From: Cereibacter sphaeroides
GTDB lineage: Bacteria; Pseudomonadota; Alphaproteobacteria; Rhodobacterales; Rhodobacteraceae
Direction of reading: 5' to 3'
NCBI GenBank assembly: GCA_003243455.1
Contig: QFQS01000001.1
Location: forward strand, 1,860,001 to 1,924,000
DNA: 64,000 bases
Shown one piece after another: positions 27,671-35,315 of this stretch. The first letter of the stretch is position 1; every line of letters begins with the position of its first letter. A program made the translations under genes and the position numbers. The notes beneath the pieces were generated by a model. That model ran no database searches. It had not been told where the DNA came from and saw only the letters and a list, made by a program, of their open reading frames with translations.

Positions 27671-28378
27671 ATGGAAGAGGTCGTTCCCTTCGATCTGGCC
27701 CGGATGGTCTTTGGCGATGCGCCATGGGCATTCCTGGGCGAGATCGTCGTGCGGACGCTGATCATCTATGGCTACACGCTGCTGCTCTTGCGCTGGATCG
27801 GCGGGCGCAGCATCGCGCAGTTGTCGGTGGTGGAGTTCCTGCTGGTCATCGCCCTTGGCTCGGCCGTGGGCGATGCGATGTTCTACCCCGAGGTGCCGCT
27901 GTTCCACGCGATGGTGGTGATCACGGTGGTGGTGCTGATCGACAAGGTGATCGATCTGCTGAACCGGCGCTACAACCAGGCCAAGGCGGTGATCGGCGGC
28001 AGCCCGATTGCCGTGATGTCCGAGGGGCGGATCCTGACCGACGGGTTGATCAACCGCGGCATTGGCGCGCTGGAGCTGATGGAAAAGCTGCGGCTGGAAG
28101 GCGTGGCGAACCTTGGCGAGGTCCGCGCGGCCTATCTGGAGGCAAGCGGTCAGGTCTCGGTCTTTCGCTATGACCCGCCGCGGCCGGGGTTGCCGATATT
28201 GCCGCCGCATGAGGTGGCGGTGCTGCCGGAGCTGACGGCAGGCGAGGTGCCGTGCTGCATCAACTGCGGGGCGATCACGCCGGCGGATGCGCGGGGCGAT
28301 GCGCCCTGCCCCCATTGCAAGACTTTGGGGCGCACGGGGGCAAGGCTCGCGGATGAGGGTGATCGAAGTGACGGATGA
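27671..28378 (+). CDS. YetF/DUF421 membrane protein with C-terminal zinc-ribbon-like motif
   Basis: 235 aa. Three transmembrane helices near the N-terminus are followed by the cytoplasmic DUF421 core (SVVEFLLVIALGSAVGDAMFYPE, NRRYNQAKAVIGGSP, LINRGIGALELMEKLR). Unusually, the C-terminus carries CCINCG...CPHC, a CxxC-x16-CxxC pattern that looks like a small zinc ribbon. YetF-type proteins are linked to envelope homeostasis in Bacillus; here the role is unknown. It starts on the base after the dapD stop and overlaps the next gene by 26 bp, so it is probably co-transcribed with dapD. Confidence 0.85.
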   Translation: MEEVVPFDLARMVFGDAPWAFLGEIVVRTLIIYGYTLLLLRWIGGRSIAQLSVVEFLLVIALGSAVGDAMFYPEVPLFHAMVVITVVVLIDKVIDLLNRRYNQAKAVIGGSPIAVMSEGRILTDGLINRGIGALELMEKLRLEGVANLGEVRAAYLEASGQVSVFRYDPPRPGLPILPPHEVAVLPELTAGEVPCCINCGAITPADARGDAPCPHCKTLGRTGARLADEGDRSDG

Positions 28379-28697
28379 AAAGCCCAAGCGACCGCAGCAG
28401 GTCTTTACACTGGTCGTCGAGGTCGGCCGCAAGGCAGGCGACGGATTGCCCGACAAGGCGACGGGCGCCGCGCTCATGTGCTATGCCAGCGGCGTGGACG
28501 AGGCCGAAGCGGTGCGCGAGACGGTGGCGATCCTGAAGCAGGCCGACCTGGCTCCGCTGGATGTGTCGGGCTACGGCACGCTGGAGGACCGGCTGGCGGG
28601 CGGGGACGAGATCGACGCGGATGAACGCGCCCTGATGATGCGGGCGCTGGAAGAGAACTCGGTCATCGTGGCGCAGATGACGCCGTTTTACGACTGA
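28353..28697 (+). CDS. Conserved-looking hypothetical protein downstream of YetF-like gene
   Basis: 114 aa, soluble, acidic. The sequence has FTLVVEVGRKAGDGLPDKATGAALMCYASGVDEAEAVRETVAIL and ends NSVIVAQMTPFYD. I do not recognise the family, although the small alpha/beta pattern is compact and well formed. The start overlaps the preceding gene by 26 bp, suggesting translational coupling. An earlier in-frame start at 28287 would overlap more and lacks support. Confidence 0.75.
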   Translation: MRVIEVTDEKPKRPQQVFTLVVEVGRKAGDGLPDKATGAALMCYASGVDEAEAVRETVAILKQADLAPLDVSGYGTLEDRLAGGDEIDADERALMMRALEENSVIVAQMTPFYD

Positions 28698-28869
28698 TCT
28701 GCTGCCAGGAAGGTTCGCGCGATACTGGCGGGTCGATTTAAACAGTCACCCTTCCCTGATCTGCACCCATTTCCTGCTCCGGCGAATCCAGTTTGATTTC
28801 AACGGCAATCGGCTATGTGTAATTGCCCTCTTCGATTTGAAGATGGCCTAACATAAACCGGAGGCTACA

Positions 28870-29292
28870 ATGGGACTGTGGAAATACATCGCCGTAGCAC
28901 TTCTTGCGATAGGCCTGTCAGTACCCCCATCGGGTGCTGACGCCAAGGCGACCGCAAAACAGGTTGAAAAGGCCGCAACTGCGGACGAGCTGATCGCACT
29001 TGGTGCAACAAAGCTCTCTGCCGCCCAGTTCAAGCAGATGATCGTCGGTAAACCTTTGTCGAACAAGAAGCAGGGATGGAGTTGGATCATCGACGCCAAC
29101 GGCACAACGAGTTCGTCCGCCGCTGACGGATCTTGGAAGGAAGAAAATGCGCCCTGGAAGATGAAAGGCGACGACTACTGCACAAAGAACGAGGGCTGCC
29201 GAAGCGTGTTTCTCATAGGAAATCTCATGCGCATGTCGGATAAGTCCGATGCCACAAAGCTATCGGCTTGGACGGTTTCCGTCGGCAAATAA
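28870..29292 (+). CDS. Small secreted protein, DUF995-like at best
   Basis: 140 aa with a clear signal peptide (KYIAVALLAIGLSVPPSG, cleavage near GADA). The mature part has ATADELIALGATKLSAAQFKQMIVG, a dG-x-W-type strand (DGSWKEENAPWKM) and two Cys in YCTKNEGC, a layout similar to the DUF995 family of rhizobia. Function unknown. GGAGG 7 nt before the ATG supports the start. It has its own 172-bp upstream region and slightly lower GC than neighbours. Confidence 0.78.
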   Translation: MGLWKYIAVALLAIGLSVPPSGADAKATAKQVEKAATADELIALGATKLSAAQFKQMIVGKPLSNKKQGWSWIIDANGTTSSSAADGSWKEENAPWKMKGDDYCTKNEGCRSVFLIGNLMRMSDKSDATKLSAWTVSVGK

Positions 29293-29368
29293 GCAAAGGC
29301 CTGATGGCGGGGTAATCTGCCATCACGCTTCCACGGAATGGTAATCCGGCAAGAAGGGACTTTCAGCA

Positions 29369-29635
29369 ATGCCCTGCACCCACGGCGACATGATCAAGCT
29401 GCCCGTTCCCAGCGAGGGCGACAAGCGCGGGGCGGTCTGTGAGGATTGCGTGGCCGAGGGCAGCCGTTGGGTCCACCTGCGCCGCTGCCAGACCTGCGGC
29501 AAGGTCGGCTGCTGCGACAGCTCCCCCCGCCGCCACGCCAGCAAACATGCGCAGGAAGCGGGTCATCCGGTCGTGACCTCGATGGAGCGGCGGGAAAGCT
29601 GGAGCTACTGCTTCGTGGACGAGTTGTTCATCTAG
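29369..29635 (+). CDS. UBP-type zinc-finger protein
   Basis: 88 aa consisting of one ZnF-UBP domain: Cys3-x-His5, Cys24-x2-Cys27, Cys40-x2-Cys43, Cys48/49 and His56-x3-His60 plus His66. In eukaryotes this fold reads the C-terminus of ubiquitin. Short bacterial versions like this are widespread, and their ligand is unknown. No other domain is present. The ORF is complete and the ATG is preceded by a weak GAAGGGA. Confidence 0.88.
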   Translation: MPCTHGDMIKLPVPSEGDKRGAVCEDCVAEGSRWVHLRRCQTCGKVGCCDSSPRRHASKHAQEAGHPVVTSMERRESWSYCFVDELFI

Positions 29636-29661
29636 GCAGACAGCCACGTACCGCAACACCG

Positions 29662-29854
29662 GGCCGGGCGGGCCAGAATAACAAACCGCATTTTTCGCTA
29701 GCAGTGCAACGTGGCGTGGCCGCAGGACTGCATCCACAGGCAGACGACAAGGCCAGCGCCGGCCACGGGTCGGGCGATCGCTGGCCGGGAGCTTTGGGCC
29801 ACCGGCCTCCTGCAACTCAAATGGCATCGCCTGGCGACGGCGGTAGCCTTCGCC
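29662..29854 (+). repeat. Dispersed ~210 bp hairpin-rich repeat, copy A (diverged)
   Basis: Same orientation as copy C at 41737-41947. Shared blocks are GGGCGGG..CAGAA, the core CTTTGGGCCACCGGC, and GCAACTCAAATGGCA near the 3' end with AGCCTTCGCC as the last block. It is shorter and more diverged than copies B and C. It fills the gap between the zinc-finger gene and the Hint gene. Confidence 0.7.
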
Positions 29855-29895
29855 AACTAGAATATAGCCACGCCGCAGTCCCGCCGGCCCGCTGG

Positions 29896-30834
29896 CTAGG
29901 CCGCCGAGCGCAGAGATTTGCGGCGCATGGTCTGCAGCGCCCGGATCTCGAACGGTGCGAGCGTGCGCATCGAAGCGCCGCGTACGGTGGACAGCGCGCA
30001 GCCGCCAGACAGAAGCGTCGCCTCGCAGCCAAGGTCCAGCGCGATCCAGGGCAGGACACCCGCGACCTCTTCGGCCACAGCACAGGAACCATCGGCCAGA
30101 TGCCGCGCCTCGACCAGAACGGCATCCTCGCCGAACAGGTATTCGACCTCGACCCCCGACAGCATCACCTGCTGGCTGGCCGACACCAGCACATCGCAAG
30201 CCGCACCGAAGAAGGGCGAACGAAGCCGGATCGGCGCAAGGCTGCCCCGTCCGGGCAGGTCGTGACGCTGGACCGACAACAGACGGCGCGGGCCGTGGTC
30301 ACGGGTCAGGACCACATCGCCCGGCCGCAGTTCGGCAGCAGTGACGGTTCCTTTCGTCGTGGCGATCGGCGTGCGCGGGCCGATCAGCGGCAGGGTCGCA
30401 ACCGAGGCACCCTCGGCAAGGCCGAACCAGCGCAGAGTGGTCGAGCGTAGCCGCGGCCCGGCCATGACGGCGGCCAGCAGTGCACGGGGAAGCGGTTGGG
30501 CACCCTGCCCCCAGGCGCTGGCGCCGCCGGAAAGGTCCAGCGACCAGTGCCCCGTCGCCGCATCCCAACGGAATTGCACCAGACCGCCACTGGCCGCCTG
30601 CGCCCCGACCGGCAGCATGTGCCGCGCCAGTGTCGCCCCCCGACGCAGCATCAGGCCAAGGCCAAAGCCCGCATCGTGGATCAGCGACAGCGCGTCCGGC
30701 CCCTCGCCATGCTCCATGAGGACGGTGGTTGCATCCTGCCTGGGGCCAAGGTCGAACATCAGGCAACCGCGCTCCAGATCGGGACCCGACCCAAGCGCCA
30801 TTCCACCGTCCGAGAGCGCAAGCCAGCCTGCCAT
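29896..30834 (-). CDS. Hint_2-domain protein (nucleophile lost)
   Basis: 312 aa. Residues 1-150 resemble the N-terminal part of Hint_2 proteins of Rhodobacteraceae (GHWSLDLSGGASAW). Residues ~155-270 are a Hint module: PIATTKGTVTAAELRPGDVVLTRDHGP, a DLPGRGSLAPIRLRSPFFG strand set, DVLVSASQQVML and VEYLFGEDAVLVEARHL. By alignment with the 30837 gene the first residue of the module (normally Cys or Ser) is Leu here (PLIGPRTP), so it probably cannot self-cleave. No signal peptide. Its start is 2 bp after the stop of the upstream Hint gene, so the two form an operon. Confidence 0.82.
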   Translation of the reverse strand: MAGWLALSDGGMALGSGPDLERGCLMFDLGPRQDATTVLMEHGEGPDALSLIHDAGFGLGLMLRRGATLARHMLPVGAQAASGGLVQFRWDAATGHWSLDLSGGASAWGQGAQPLPRALLAAVMAGPRLRSTTLRWFGLAEGASVATLPLIGPRTPIATTKGTVTAAELRPGDVVLTRDHGPRRLLSVQRHDLPGRGSLAPIRLRSPFFGAACDVLVSASQQVMLSGVEVEYLFGEDAVLVEARHLADGSCAVAEEVAGVLPWIALDLGCEATLLSGGCALSTVRGASMRTLAPFEIRALQTMRRKSLRSAA

Positions 30835-30836
30835 GG

Positions 30837-32408
30837 TTACGCTGCCCGAGCCGTCAGCAATACGCGCGCCTCGTAGCCGCGCAGGGTGCGCCGCACGGCA
30901 GGGCTGTAGCCCTGACCGGTGGCCGGATCAAGTTCGGGGAACAGCGTGCAAATCTCGGCCAGCGTCTCGCCGGGGAAGCTGTGGCCGGCCTGTGGCCCTG
31001 GCAGGAAGCTTTCGGTGGCCAGCCCTTCCGAGAACACGACCTGATGGCGGTCGAACAGCAGATGCACATACTCCACGATACCACCCTCGCGACGGATTAC
31101 CGAACGGCCATTCACAAGATCGCGCGCCGCTACCAGAACCTCTTCCTCGCCGAACAGAAGCTCGGCCAGGCTGTCGCGGATCAGGATGCGGTGCTGCGGC
31201 GACACCGCCAGATGCCCATGCTGGCCGAAGGTCCCCGCCCGGATATGGATCGGCGCGAACTCTCCGGCCGCCTGCACCCGCCGACGCCCGATCCAGCGCA
31301 CAGGCCGGGGGCCGTCATCCTGCGTCAGGACCATGTCGCCGGGCCGCAAGTCCTCGACCGCGACAAGGCCGGCTGGCGTCGAAATGCGTGTTCCGGCGAC
31401 AAAGCAGGGGATCGCGTTCAGCGTGACGAGGCCAGTATCTACGTTGCCGAGATTGTCCTTGACCGTATAGGTGAAGCCGACCTTTTCGGAGGTGCCGTCA
31501 CCGATCAGGGTGATCGTGCCGTCTGCATTCAGCTGCACCTTCTGGCCGCTGGGCAGCGTCACTGTCTGGCCCGCCACCACGTTGACGCCGTTGATCTGGG
31601 TGATGGTGAGCGTCGTGTTGGGCAGATGAACGTCATTGCCGAGAACGTCGAATGTCCGGGTCTGATCTTCATAGATCGTCAGCGTTTCATCCCGGGCGAC
31701 CAGCACGGTCTGCACAGAATCCGCAGCAATCAACAGGTTCGAGTCGTATTGCGCGTCCGACACATCCGCGATGCCGATGCGGATCGAGTTCACGACCCCC
31801 TTGTTGACGTGCATCTTCAGGGTCAGCGTGATGGTGAAGCCATCCATCTCGGTGTTGTAGGCGTCGGTCGTATTGCTGACGAACAGGTTCGGCTGCGTTT
31901 GCGAGTTGATGGAGTTCACGCCCGTCTGTCCGGTTCCGACCGAGATCGGCACGGAACTGCCATTGACCCAGACGCCGATGACGTCGTTGAACTGCGATCC
32001 GATGTATTCGGGGTATTCCTCGGACGAGAAGACGAAGCGGATCGTCATCACGTCGCCCTGAGGAACGAAATCCGCGTTCAGCCAGACGGCGTCGTAGGTA
32101 TTGGTGCCTGCGACGGCATTGAAGGCCGCGTTGTTGTTCGTGCCGGTGGTGTCGGTGGTTGTCCCGGTGCTGCGGTTCGGATCTCCGCTCGACTGGGTGA
32201 AGTCGCGCGCATTGCCGGTGGACAGGATCACGCCGGTATCCGACGGCACCACGCCGGATGACAGGGTCGCGCCCTTTGAATAGATCGCGGCCGATGCGGC
32301 AGGGCCGCTATAACTGGCGCCGGTGACAGTGACGCCATTGCCGAAGATGGCATTGGCCATCTGCAGCGCGCTGGCGCTGGTATAGGTAAGCTCGGCGCCC
32401 GTCGCCAT
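30837..32408 (-). CDS. Choice-of-anchor L and Hint_2 domain surface protein
   Basis: 523 aa. Residues ~1-235 match the choice-of-anchor L domain (ANAIFGNGVTVTGASYSGP, GVILSTGNARDF, IRFVFSSEEYPEYIGSQFND, IRIGIADVSDAQYDSNLLI). A cadherin-like repeat follows (TIYEDQTRTFDVLGNDVHLP, VGFTYTVKDNLGNVDTG). The C-terminus is a Hint_2 module with an intact start CFVAGTRISTPAG, VEDLRPGDMVLTQDDGP, HLAVSPQHRILI and ELLFGEEEVLVAARDL. There is no N-terminal signal peptide; such proteins are generally thought to leave by a type I system, none of which is in the window. It leads a two-gene operon with the degenerate Hint gene. Confidence 0.88.
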   Translation of the reverse strand: MATGAELTYTSASALQMANAIFGNGVTVTGASYSGPAASAAIYSKGATLSSGVVPSDTGVILSTGNARDFTQSSGDPNRSTGTTTDTTGTNNNAAFNAVAGTNTYDAVWLNADFVPQGDVMTIRFVFSSEEYPEYIGSQFNDVIGVWVNGSSVPISVGTGQTGVNSINSQTQPNLFVSNTTDAYNTEMDGFTITLTLKMHVNKGVVNSIRIGIADVSDAQYDSNLLIAADSVQTVLVARDETLTIYEDQTRTFDVLGNDVHLPNTTLTITQINGVNVVAGQTVTLPSGQKVQLNADGTITLIGDGTSEKVGFTYTVKDNLGNVDTGLVTLNAIPCFVAGTRISTPAGLVAVEDLRPGDMVLTQDDGPRPVRWIGRRRVQAAGEFAPIHIRAGTFGQHGHLAVSPQHRILIRDSLAELLFGEEEVLVAARDLVNGRSVIRREGGIVEYVHLLFDRHQVVFSEGLATESFLPGPQAGHSFPGETLAEICTLFPELDPATGQGYSPAVRRTLRGYEARVLLTARAA

Positions 32409-32692
32409 TCCTGCACCCTCGCGAGATCAGGCCAGACGTAAGAACCCGGGCCGGGCATTGGCCCGACCGGCTTTTTCTTTTATCGGGCGCATTGTCCCGC
32501 TCGTCTGTCCTGCCTCAGGACTTTATTATTGGCGCCCTTGTCTCATGCGGATGGGGCGTGGACCAATTGAAATCCTGTGAGCCTTGCAAAAGCGAAACGG
32601 GCTGGTGGCACGGGGGCCACAGTGGCGTTGCGCCATTGCACCGAACCTTGCGACCCGGTAACCCTAGCCTGCCCGTCTTTAGGAGCCTATCC

Positions 32693-33850
32693 ATGGCCGC
32701 TTTTGCCCCTGTCGATCCCGTGGCACTTACCGCCGATCTGATCCGCTGCCCTTCGGTCACGCCCGAAGAGGGCGGCGCATTGATCCTGCTGCAGCGGCTG
32801 CTGTCCGGGGCGGGCTTTGACTGCACCCGTGTCGATCGCGGCGGGGTGTCTAACCTTTTCGCCCGGTGGGGGCGACGCGGTGCGAACCGCAGTTTCGGCT
32901 TCAACGGCCATACGGACGTGGTGCCGGTCGGCGATTCCGACGCCTGGACGCATGACCCTTTCGGAGGAGAGATTTCCGACGGCTGGCTGTGGGGGCGCGG
33001 AGCGACCGACATGAAGTCGGGCGTCGCGGCCTTTGTGGCGGCGGCGGTGGATTTCGTGCGGGCGTCGCCGCCCGACGGCGCGGTCATCATCACCATCACC
33101 GGGGATGAGGAAGGCGACGCCGAGGACGGCACGGTGGCCCTGCTCGACTGGATGGCCGAAAATGGCGAGACGATGAGCCTGTGCCTGGTGGGCGAGCCGA
33201 CGAGCCCCGAAAAGCTGGGCCAGGCGATGAAGATCGGCCGGCGCGGATCGCTGACGGCAAAGATCACCGCCAGGGGCGTGCAGGGGCATTCGGCCTATCC
33301 TCACCGCACAAAGAACCCGCTGACGGCGCTGATCCGCCTGCTTGACCGGCTCGCCAGCCATGAACTGGACCGTGGGACCGAGCACTTCGAGGCCTCGACA
33401 CTGGCGCTGACCACGATCGACACCGGCAATCCGGCCTCGAACGTGATCCCGGCAGAGGCGCGCGCAACGCTCAACATCCGCTTCAACGATGCCCATACGG
33501 GCACCTCGCTGTCCGATTGGCTGCGGGCCGAGGCGGGTAAGGTGCAGGCTGAGACGGGCGTGACCTTCGGGCTGGAAATCGGGATTTCGGGCGAAAGCTT
33601 CCTTACGCCGCCGGGCGCGCTGTCGGGGATCGTCAGTCGTGCCGTGCAGGCGGAGACTGGTCTCACGCCGGAACTGTCCACCACGGGCGGCACATCCGAC
33701 GCGCGGTTCGTCAAGGATCATTGCCCGGTGGTGGAATTCGGGCTGGCCGGGAAGACCATGCATCAGGTCGATGAACGTGTGGCCGTGGCCGAGATCGTGA
33801 CCCTGAAGGCGATCTACGGGCGCATGCTGGCGGATTATTTCGGCGGGTAG
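32693..33850 (+). CDS. dapE: Succinyl-diaminopimelate desuccinylase
   Basis: 385 aa M20 metallopeptidase-fold enzyme that hydrolyses N-succinyl-LL-diaminopimelate for lysine and cell-wall synthesis. Metal ligands are visible in FNGHTDVVPVG (His), RGATDMKSG (bridging Asp), TGDEEGDAEDGT (Glu pair), and KTMHQVDER (last His). The dimerisation domain is in the middle (GRRGSLTAKITARGVQGHSAYP). ATG 32693 has AGGAGCC 6 nt upstream; the long in-frame extension to 32492 shows no conservation and is rejected. Works with dapD 5 kb upstream. Confidence 0.97.
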   Translation: MAAFAPVDPVALTADLIRCPSVTPEEGGALILLQRLLSGAGFDCTRVDRGGVSNLFARWGRRGANRSFGFNGHTDVVPVGDSDAWTHDPFGGEISDGWLWGRGATDMKSGVAAFVAAAVDFVRASPPDGAVIITITGDEEGDAEDGTVALLDWMAENGETMSLCLVGEPTSPEKLGQAMKIGRRGSLTAKITARGVQGHSAYPHRTKNPLTALIRLLDRLASHELDRGTEHFEASTLALTTIDTGNPASNVIPAEARATLNIRFNDAHTGTSLSDWLRAEAGKVQAETGVTFGLEIGISGESFLTPPGALSGIVSRAVQAETGLTPELSTTGGTSDARFVKDHCPVVEFGLAGKTMHQVDERVAVAEIVTLKAIYGRMLADYFGG

Positions 33851-33871
33851 CTTACCTAGAAGCTCTACCTT

Positions 33872-34083
33872 GGCGAAGGCCATCGCCTTCGCCACTCGAT
33901 GCTAGTGGAGTTGCAGGCGGCCGGTGGCCCAAAGCCACCGGCCAGCGCCCGCTCCGCCAATGGCGGGTGCTTCGCACCCGCCGGGGCAGGCGCCGGCCTC
34001 TGTGATCTCTTGGCGCGAGTGGTCTTGGGGCAACGTCTCGCAGCGGGCGGGGAAACGCGGGTCGCGTTTCTGGTCCCGCCCGG
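33872..34083 (-). repeat. Dispersed ~210 bp hairpin-rich repeat, copy B (inverted)
   Basis: Reverse complement of copy C with roughly 85-90% identity by eye. Strong internal dyads are GGCGAAGGC/GCCTTCGCC at 33872-33892, GCCGGTGGC/GCCACCGGC around 33910-33935 and GGCGGGTGC/GCACCCGCC around 33962-33982. It lies just after dapE and before the convergent FecR-domain gene. Confidence 0.85.
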
Positions 34084-34113
34084 ATTGGCGTCGAATGAGA
34101 GTCCGAACCCCGA

Positions 34114-34737
34114 CTAGTCCAGCGCCGTCGTCGCCAGCGCCCGGTCGATCTTCGGTCGGCCCCAGGCGACCACATCCTGCGGCTGGCTGGTCGTGGTGGC
34201 GATGGTCGTCCCGTCGCCCTGCGACAGGTGAACCGTGCGGCCCGCGTTGCTGACCGTCACCGCGCCGCTGACGACGAACACCGCGAAAGCGCCGTCCAGC
34301 GGACCGGCCCAGAAATCGGTGCCGCGCACGCCGACGCTGGCGAAGGGGGTGCGGACCTTGATCTCGCCGCCGTTCGTCTCGATCCCGCCGCCGACAAAGC
34401 GCACCGCGCCGTCCAGCACCTGCAGCGACAGGCGCCCGCCCTTCTCGCCTTTGGCGAACAGGAAATCCTCAACCCGGATCACCGCATTCTCGCCCATGGT
34501 GATGCGCGTGTCGTCCTGCAGCGTCGCCTCCAGCCGTGCCCTGGCGTGGGATTGAAGCGTCTCGGCCATGTAAATCGGCGCTCGCGCGCTCAGGTAGCGG
34601 GTGCTGCCGCCGCCTTGCGCCGTCACGCTTTTCACCACGCGGTCGGCCCGGCCAACGGCATCGTCGGCCATCGCCACACCGGCGACCGCCACGGCCATGG
34701 CGACAGCCAGCCCGAACCCTCGTCCGATGATCGTCAT
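34114..34737 (-). CDS. FecR-domain exported protein
   Basis: 207 aa with a signal peptide (GFGLAVAMAVAVAGVAMA) and a FecR domain: LEATLQDDTRITMGENAVIRVEDF, LSLQVLDGAVRFVGGG, IKVRTPFASVGVRGTDFWAGP and AVFVVSGAVTVSNAGRTVHLSQGDGT. Lone exported FecR-domain proteins of this type are not anti-sigma factors of the FecIR kind; they are thought to bind the cell envelope or ligands. Divergent from the GNAT gene across 116 bp, which should hold both promoters. Confidence 0.87.
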   Translation of the reverse strand: MTIIGRGFGLAVAMAVAVAGVAMADDAVGRADRVVKSVTAQGGGSTRYLSARAPIYMAETLQSHARARLEATLQDDTRITMGENAVIRVEDFLFAKGEKGGRLSLQVLDGAVRFVGGGIETNGGEIKVRTPFASVGVRGTDFWAGPLDGAFAVFVVSGAVTVSNAGRTVHLSQGDGTTIATTTSQPQDVVAWGRPKIDRALATTALD

Positions 34738-34853
34738 GACGAACCCTCCCGAAGCCTCCGCAAATCATCCGCCTGAAACCGCTCGATGGCAACCGCAGGG
34801 CCGATGTCTCGGCGGCGGTTGACGCATCGCCCGTATTGGCGCAGACCATCCCC

Positions 34854-35276
34854 ATGACCGCCATCATCGCCACCACCGACGACATCGCCACCTGCCGCCG
34901 CCTGCGCCGCACCGTCTTCATCGAGGAACAGGGCGTCAGCGAAGCCGATGAGGTCGACGGCCGCGACGAAGAGGCGATCCACCTGCTCGCCACGGTCGAT
35001 GGCCGCCCCGTGGGAACCGCGCGCATCCTGATCGAGGGCAACACCGGCAAGATCGGCCGCGTCTGCGTCCTGCCGGACCAGCGCGGATCGGGTCTTGGCG
35101 CGGCACTGATCCGGGCCGCGGTGGATGAGTTGCGCGCGATCCCCGAGGTGAAGCGCGCGAAGCTTGGCGCGCAGGTCCACGCGCTGGGGTTCTACGAGCG
35201 GCTCGGCTTCACGCCCATCGGCCCGGTCTATATGGATGCAGGCATCGAGCATCGCGACATGGTGATGACGCTCTGA
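34854..35276 (+). CDS. GNAT family N-acetyltransferase (ElaA-like)
   Basis: 140 aa. The domain runs from the start (CRRLRRTVFIEEQGVSEADEVDG) through the beta4 strand and pyrophosphate loop (IGRVCVLPDQRGSGLGAALI, the Q/RxxGxG/A motif) to LGAQVHALGFYERLGF near the end. Substrate unknown. ATG 34854 is preferred to an in-frame TTG at 34836. It is 39 bp upstream of rnr. Confidence 0.9.
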   Translation: MTAIIATTDDIATCRRLRRTVFIEEQGVSEADEVDGRDEEAIHLLATVDGRPVGTARILIEGNTGKIGRVCVLPDQRGSGLGAALIRAAVDELRAIPEVKRAKLGAQVHALGFYERLGFTPIGPVYMDAGIEHRDMVMTL

Positions 35277-35315
35277 TCCTTTCCGGCGCGGCCTGCCCGT
35301 GCTACCTGCGTGGGC

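Noticed and set aside
28698..28869. Possible tRNA suggested by GGTTCGCGCGA
   Set aside because: No cloverleaf can be folded around it and no acceptor stem is visible.
29279..29330. 7-bp hairpin after the small secreted protein as a terminator
   Set aside because: TGATGGC/GCCATCA has a 10-nt loop and no T-run, so termination is not supported.
30729..32261. 510-codon open frame antisense to the anchor-L/Hint gene
   Set aside because: Shadow of the true minus-strand gene; composition lacks hydrophobic core pattern.
32492..32692. Upstream extension of dapE
   Set aside because: AGGAGCC and ATG at 32693 match DapE length; the extension is low-complexity intergenic sequence.
33924..34253. Open frame in repeat copy B, partly preserved in copy C
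   Set aside because: Frame is shared only because the DNA repeat is conserved; Pro/Arg-rich, no ribosome-binding site, and absent from copy A.
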